Below, piece after piece: positions 59,401 through 64,000 of a DNA stretch of 64,000 nucleotides; the first letter of the stretch is position 1, and each line of letters starts with the position of its first letter. Source of the stretch: Panicum virgatum (taxonomy: Eukaryota > Streptophyta > Magnoliopsida > Poales > Poaceae); NCBI RefSeq assembly GCF_016808335.1, contig NC_053150.1, positions 29,406,030-29,470,029 on the forward strand, given 5' to 3'. The translations under genes and the position numbers were made by a program. The notes under the pieces are model-generated. The model was given only the letters and a program-made list of their open reading frames with translations, searched no databases and was not told where the DNA came from.

Positions 59401-59889
59401 TCCTATATAGATGGCACCCACTAACTATTTCTCTCTTCATGCAAGGTGTCCATATCATTACCCACAAAGTGTCCCCTAACTTGCAATCCTTTCATGCAAT
59501 CTATTCATGTTCCTTTATTAATTACAAAAAATATCAATATCATATATACTATGTGCAATACTTTTAATCTTTAATCTATTAATGTAAAGTCATATACATA
59601 CGATATTTTCTTCACCACGTTTTCTTCTATAATATGATCAAATATTCTATTTGTTCTATATGATGGCACCCACTAAAGTCATTAACTCTCTCTCAACATG
59701 CAAGCTATACACATCATATAGGAACCCATTATATCAGATGTTACATCACCATCCACTACAACCATCTATTTATGTCTTCCATCGATATTCTGTGAGTGTT
59801 GCCATGCAATCACCTTATTATTTCTACTTTCAAATTTCACCTTAAAATTGTTTAAAAAATTCTGCAACAACGTCCGGGGTATCACCTAG
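59401..59889 (+). mobile_element. Nested Helitron, plus strand, abutting the previous one
   Basis: 5' A|TCCTATATAGATGGCACC at 59401, only two bases after the preceding Helitron's 3' end; 3' hairpin and GGGGTATCACCTAG|T at 59889. A second 5'-like start near 59656 (TCTATATGATGGCACCC) suggests it is itself a composite. It lies 15 bp inside the 5' end of the outer, opposite-strand Helitron. Confidence 0.6.
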
Positions 59890-59905
59890 TATAAGATATA
59901 TAGAT

Positions 59906-60106
59906 ACCACCAGCGGTTCCATTAGTAGGCACATAATTCCTACTGAAGTTATTATTTACAGCGTTAAAGAAGGGTTCATGAAAGGTAGCTTTCTTAGTTT
60001 CTTGCAAGCCAACAAAATTTAAGACAATGTTATCAATAAAATCTTTTAAGCACTCTACTCTACCTGGTTTGTTCAGGCCTCTAGTATTCAATGGAGCTCC
60101 CATCAT
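59906..60106 (-). pseudogene. LINE endonuclease N-terminal part
   Basis: NTRGLNKPGRVECLKDF, then NFVGLQETKKATF, then NGTAGG are typical of the L1 endonuclease of grass LINEs; the Glu of LQETK is a metal-binding residue. The Helitron stack enters directly after the TAGGI stretch, at 59905. Confidence 0.85.
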
Positions 60107-60699
60107 GATTACTATCAGAACTAGGAAGCTGCTTTAACACTTTTAGCAACATGTAACTAGGTTTTGCCCTCCTTTATCTGGGAGCACTGATTATGCTAGC
60201 TCCGGACCCATAGAAGGTGGTGACTTACTACTATCATTAGTGGTTCCTACCTCACAGTCCAAATTGGCAGGTAAAGCAATTGCAGGGAATTCATCAATAA
60301 ATTTATCACATTTTTCTACTTCCTTACTTATCATAACATCAATATTGTTAGCTATAAGTTGGATGTCAGCACCCAACGAGATATGAACCGAATCAGCTAC
60401 ATGCAGTATATACTCATTATCAAGAGCAGCTAAAGAGTTACCTTGTGAATTTTTGAAGGTGTCCAAGGTTTTGTAGCTTTTCAGGTATGTAGCTTTCTGC
60501 ATCATAGCCCTCCCGTCTTCTCTACTTCTTCTTGGTCTATCACAAAGTACTTCTGGCCCCCATTTTTGCCTTTTCTTCTTGATCACCTCGCCCTGTTCCT
60601 ATTCCTGTTGTTTCACATGTGTGTCAGCACACTCTTCTAAGTCAGAGATCACATTCTTAGCACACTCTTCCGCCAGTTACCTTGGTCGGGGGCTGGGTG

Positions 60700-61381
60700 C
60701 CACTTATTGACTTGGCATGTCTCCATGACTCTGCCGGCTACCTTGTTTAGAGACGAGTTGTTGTAAGGATGAAGATGACTTCATTAACCCTCGCAATGCC
60801 TTTGTGAAACCTCCCGAGGCTCGAGGGCTACACCCAACGGGTGCGCCCAGGGTCGCATCCCATTGAAGATCAAACCAAGGCAGGAGTTTGCCGATATTGA
60901 GATTACTGGGTTGAGCTTGAAGATTCAAGAAGGGTGCCCTCTACCATTATGAGCATCGAGGTGACTTCATGGCTTCAAGGATCAACTCAGTGACCCGGCG
61001 CTTGGGGGCTTGATGGAGGCAGACTCTGTTATGTCCCTGACGAGTGGGGTCTAGCTTTCTAGGATATGACCCTGCATCATGACCTGGCGGACACACACCC
61101 AGCTGAATGCTGGAAGGGTCCTTTATAGATCAGGATATGTGCAGGATTGTGTATCTCCGATATACTATATCTCAACCAACTCATTTCCTTGTAAAACAGC
61201 CCAGGTAGCATCTTAACCTAACTTGTAATCCACGACACCCATACTATATAAGGGGTCCGTGAGGATACCCATGGAACACGAATCAATTCACCAAGAAACC
61301 CTAACTATTTAGTACCAATCCAATAGACTTTGAATAAGAAAGAAATGTGTTTCTCATTTTATCACATCATAAGGGTCAACA
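60700..61381 (+). mobile_element. Gypsy 3' fragment with LTR
   Basis: GC-rich repeat-like pre-PPT sequence (GGGCTACACCCAACGGGTGC) and a purine-rich tract precede an LTR from about 61027 (TGTTATGTCCCTG) to 61381 (GGGTCAACA). The LTR includes a TATA box (ACTATATAAGGGG). The sequence differs from the LTR at 55800-56197, so it is another family. The 5' part of the element is missing; the junction with the LINE is near 60700. Confidence 0.65.
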
Positions 61382-61487
61382 AGCAAAGGTTAGAGTGATC
61401 CTGTCATATAAGTTCCAAAGGTAACAAGTACTTGCATAAGAAATAAAACTTAAGCACCTTTGAAAATCATGTAGGAATTCATCTCTT

Positions 61488-61673
61488 TTTTTTCTCGAAC
61501 GCGTAGGGATCTGCACGTCAATATATTAAGAAGAAGAAAGAGGGCTTAAAAGTCCCTCAGATAAGCTACAGAATTGAAGGGCCTGTAACACACCCCAAAA
61601 ATGCACTAAAAGCTATATATATATTTCTAAGTAATAAAGAGCAGGACCAGACCACTAGGCCACTTGACCGACT
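61488..61673 (-). mobile_element. Severely 5'-truncated LINE tail
   Basis: It starts with poly(T) and CTCGAACGCGTAGGGATCTG, which is the reverse of a grass LINE 3' end. A 13-bp duplication GAATTCATCTCTT flanks it (61475-61487 and 61674-61686). Only about 186 bp of 3' UTR were inserted, a typical outcome of aborted target-primed reverse transcription. Confidence 0.82.
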
Positions 61674-61686
61674 GAATTCATCTCTT

Positions 61687-62520
61687 TCAAGGTTTTCATT
61701 CCAATTCTAATTTCATTTGATCAGGAAGGTATTTGAATGAAAACCAGAAAGGGAGGAACCATGGGGTTGCAAACATCCGTTATGAATTGTAGCACAACAA
61801 GCGACTGACATGTGGGGCCAGCCGACCTAACATTGACCTGCCTACCTGCCTTTGTGTCTTGATCGTTTAGGTCAGGCTCCTAGCATGCAGGCTCGGCTCC
61901 AGAATCCCTCTACACTTGACATAGTTTCGTTCAGCATGGGTGCAGGTCATTCGTCCTGATCCAGGGCACCGGCCCTGAGTCCCGTCAGATCGCGCTTGGT
62001 TTGGTCCAGGGGTTCGCCTCAGTGAAGATCATGCTAAAACTCTGCACACTCAGTGAATGTTTAGAATAGGGGGTTGGTTGGCACACAAGTGTGCACCAAC
62101 CAACAAGAACAGGCATGAAGCAAACTTTATTTTTATTCAATTCAAATGAAATCCAAAGAGGCGCTGCTGAATACAAAATTTTGCAAAATAAATTTGAATA
62201 AAATAAATAAGCGCCTAATCAAGTCTAATCTAGTCCCCTCTAAACCCTCGGGTCCAGGGGGTTGTAAAACTCCTCGTTCTCGGTAGCCTTCGCACCATGT
62301 TTCATCTTGGAACAAACAACATTGCAGTGGTTGTCCACCTTGTTGTCAAGATCCATGTGCTCAATCTCGCTTTCGGCCACGTGCTCATCCATGTTGTTCA
62401 TTCTCAATTGGACACAGTGAGCTTCCTCTATAGCACACTGACATCATCGTCTTCATCGTCATCGCTAAACGCCATCGTTCCTGAGGGGCCACAGATCAGT
62501 GGTGGCGAATGAGTGTGCCT
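61687..62520. other. Unassigned sequence
   Basis: Short open frames on both strands, including one at 62297-62512 whose minus strand is Asp-rich, have no recognised domain. No element ends were seen. Confidence 0.4.
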
Positions 62521-63850
62521 CAGCATATCTACGTTGGAGTCCATAGACTAAATCGGGCCGATTGTTAACACTCATTATAATCAATTCTGAGTGTCAGTAA
62601 TGTCAGAATAAATGGATGAACTTGCACTTCTTATACTCATATTGCTAATAAATCACCAAATTTCAGATGTCCTTGTAGAAATCTATGAATGCAGGTTTTG
62701 GACTGAAAATGAAGGGCAATCATACCCTTTGACCCAAGGAGCAAAGACCCATCCAATCAAGTGCCGCCACACAAGCAATACATGGATTGGAGGGCCCACA
62801 AACCTCAGCAAACCGATGTATATTAAGACAAGTCATCACCCATGAAAATAAAGGCTCACAGACCAGCCTCCTAGCCAAAGATAAGGCAATTGGGGCCAGG
62901 CCATGGCCGGCCGACCAGCATGGTTGGCCGACGGCCCATGGGCCCCATTGCCTTTGGTCTTCCACGTGGAGTCTCCCCATTGGATGACAAGGTCGGTTCA
63001 AGGTGCAAACACTGAATTCTCGGGCAAAGGCAGATGGTTCCCTCCTATATATATGAGAGGAGGGGATCCAAATTAGAACAATACATGACAAGAGAAGCAA
63101 CACAAAAGATGTAGTTCATTCTTCATTTGTAGAGGTCTTAGGACTAGTGGCGTTCAGGTATGGAGTTGTAGTTCAAGGTCTTAGAGTCTTCATGAAAAGT
63201 ATGGTATGCCTTGTATCTTCTCTTTATGTAATATCTCGAGTTTCTACTAAAGTTTATATATTTATCAGTGCATGTTTAGTTCATATGCTTGTGGCCTTGT
63301 ATGTGATCCCTTCATGAGTATGTTTGAGACTTTGAGTTGCTCATTTACTTGTCAACAAGTCTCTATCATGGTCTGTGTTTCATCTCCTTTAATCGGCGCT
63401 CTAGAACTAAGGCTCCGGATAGACAAGGATCTCCTTGCGCAAGGCTAGAGTGGTACTCATTAATGCAGACGTGGTGTCTGGATGAATGATTATCTTTGAA
63501 TATGACTCTATCCCATGGTTTGTAGAGGTAGTCAACAGATGGTGACAGCCCTGTTCGTGCCCTAATAATACTCCATGATCGGATAGAGTGGTAGGAGGCT
63601 CATAAAAACCTCCATGATGGGTTGGTTCATTTGTCTACCAGTCATGATTGGTCTCCCGGTAAAGCCATGGTTACAAGACTCAAACTTGTGAATAAGTGAT
63701 TCCAAATATAATTCATGCATGCTAATTTATTTATAACTCGAAATATATCGTTTAACCCTGCTCAGATGACGGATATTAACTTATGATATTTTTCTAACTT
63801 AATAATATTTTTGCACCGTTGCCTTCCCTCCGAAAATACAAATAACACCA
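62521..63850 (+). mobile_element. LTR-like retroelement sequence
   Basis: A TATA box (TATATATATGAGAGG, near 63047), a downstream leader-like region, and a run ending TTGCACCGTTGCCTTCCCTCC resemble the R/U5 part of grass gypsy LTRs. I did not find its partner LTR or a target duplication, so it may be a solo or truncated LTR. Confidence 0.4.
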
Positions 63851-63859
63851 TGGGATACA

Positions 63860-64000
63860 TGTTGGGGACGCTACCTTCGCCCGTCGCCGAAGGAAATTGA
63901 CTAGTGAGATGAAGCAAGCCAGTTTGGCGAAGCAAGCATCGAAGCCGAAGGGAGACAAAGGGGGCTCATCCGAAGACCCAAGAGCGAAGGTGAGAAGAAT
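63860..64000. mobile_element. Start of another LTR retrotransposon, cut by the window edge
   Basis: TGTTGGGGACGCTACCTTCG has the TG start and composition of a grass gypsy LTR, rich in CGAAG motifs. The element continues beyond the window and cannot be evaluated. Confidence 0.5.

Larger units (their letters stand above)
58085..59904 (-). mobile_element. Non-autonomous Helitron (outer), carrying nested Helitrons
   Basis: On the minus strand the 5' terminus is A|TCTATATATCTTATA at 59904. The 3' terminus is a hairpin CCCGCAGCAACGTGCGAGG then AATCACCTAG|T at 58085. Insertion is between A and T with no target duplication, as Helitrons do. Taking the interval out rejoins the LINE endonuclease frame exactly at GGTA|TTTTAG. 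No Rep/helicase is encoded. Confidence 0.75.
57784..60690 (-). mobile_element. LINE (L1-type) 5' half, interrupted by Helitrons
   Basis: On the minus strand a possible ORF1 C-terminal remnant (60586-60191) is followed by the start of ORF2, the apurinic endonuclease (60106-59906). After the Helitron stack, ORF2 continues (58083-57791) with the endonuclease core containing GADFNLI. Reverse transcriptase does not follow, so the element is cut at about 57784. Frame breaks and an early stop in the second part show decay. Confidence 0.8.

Noticed and set aside
1..64000. A new multi-gene system (defence, biosynthetic cluster or similar)
   Set aside because: Only two host genes were supported, UGD and ADC, in unrelated pathways. 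All other coding sequence is explained by transposable elements or unrecognised fragments.

Overview
This window reads as a grass (Poaceae) nuclear chromosome segment, probably from a panicoid species. The reasons are two plant housekeeping genes with very grass-like proteins and a dense mixture of Stowaway- and Tourist-type MITEs, CACTA, hAT, Mutator-like, PIF/Harbinger and Helitron elements, L1-type LINEs, tRNA-derived SINEs and copia/gypsy LTR retrotransposons. The species is not stated by the sequence and I do not claim one. I recognise no bacterial feature, CRISPR array, rRNA gene or functional tRNA gene.

Layout. Positions 1-5.6 kb hold UDP-glucose 6-dehydrogenase (UGD; CDS 3284-4726, +) with a TATA-like box, a 590-bp leader intron and one uninterrupted coding exon. 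Positions 5.6-10.04 kb are an old tandem duplication of about 1.4 kb just downstream of UGD. Unit A gained a SINE. Unit B gained a Mutator-like element that holds a GC-rich block, a hAT MITE and another TIR element. In both cases the other unit keeps the unoccupied site. Positions 10.2-16.1 kb hold a hAT element, a GCAAC-rich repeat field, a deleted 1.56-kb copia element, a Stowaway MITE and a 0.63-kb tandem duplication. Positions 16.1-22.07 kb are one CACTA element, ending about 400 bp upstream of the TATA box of arginine decarboxylase (ADC; 23218-25061, +). ADC has a leader intron and, as read here, two +1 frameshifts. A 258-bp non-autonomous Helitron sits just past its poly(A) signal.

From 25.7 to 51.4 kb lies a direct tandem duplication of about 5.1 kb (25722-30616 plus 42424-42615, and 46225-51394). 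Each copy carries a MITE, CACTA end fragments, a broken exon-like piece, and a 3' LINE fragment interrupted by a Tourist-like MITE. Copy 1 is split by an 11.8-kb copia element, itself split by a 3.9-kb solo LTR. A 3.6-kb PIF/Harbinger element, with decayed DDE transposase and Myb/SANT-like genes, sits exactly at the junction between the two copies.

The rest (51.4-64 kb) is transposon debris: the LINE 3' tail, a 1.5-kb poly(A) retroposon without reverse transcriptase, a Pack-MULE holding a PPR-like gene fragment, a 5' gypsy fragment (LTR, primer-binding site, gag-like ORF), a minus-strand LINE whose endonuclease is interrupted by a stack of nested Helitrons, a gypsy 3' LTR, a short LINE tail, and the start of another LTR at the window edge.

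The two host genes are independent. UGD supplies UDP-glucuronate for wall polysaccharides. ADC starts the arginine-to-putrescine route. I see no operon-like or pathway linkage between them. I found no convincing undescribed molecular system. The most unusual signals are structural: a transposon-centred tandem duplication, a Helitron-in-Helitron stack with a reconstructable empty site, and gene-fragment capture by MULE and hAT elements.
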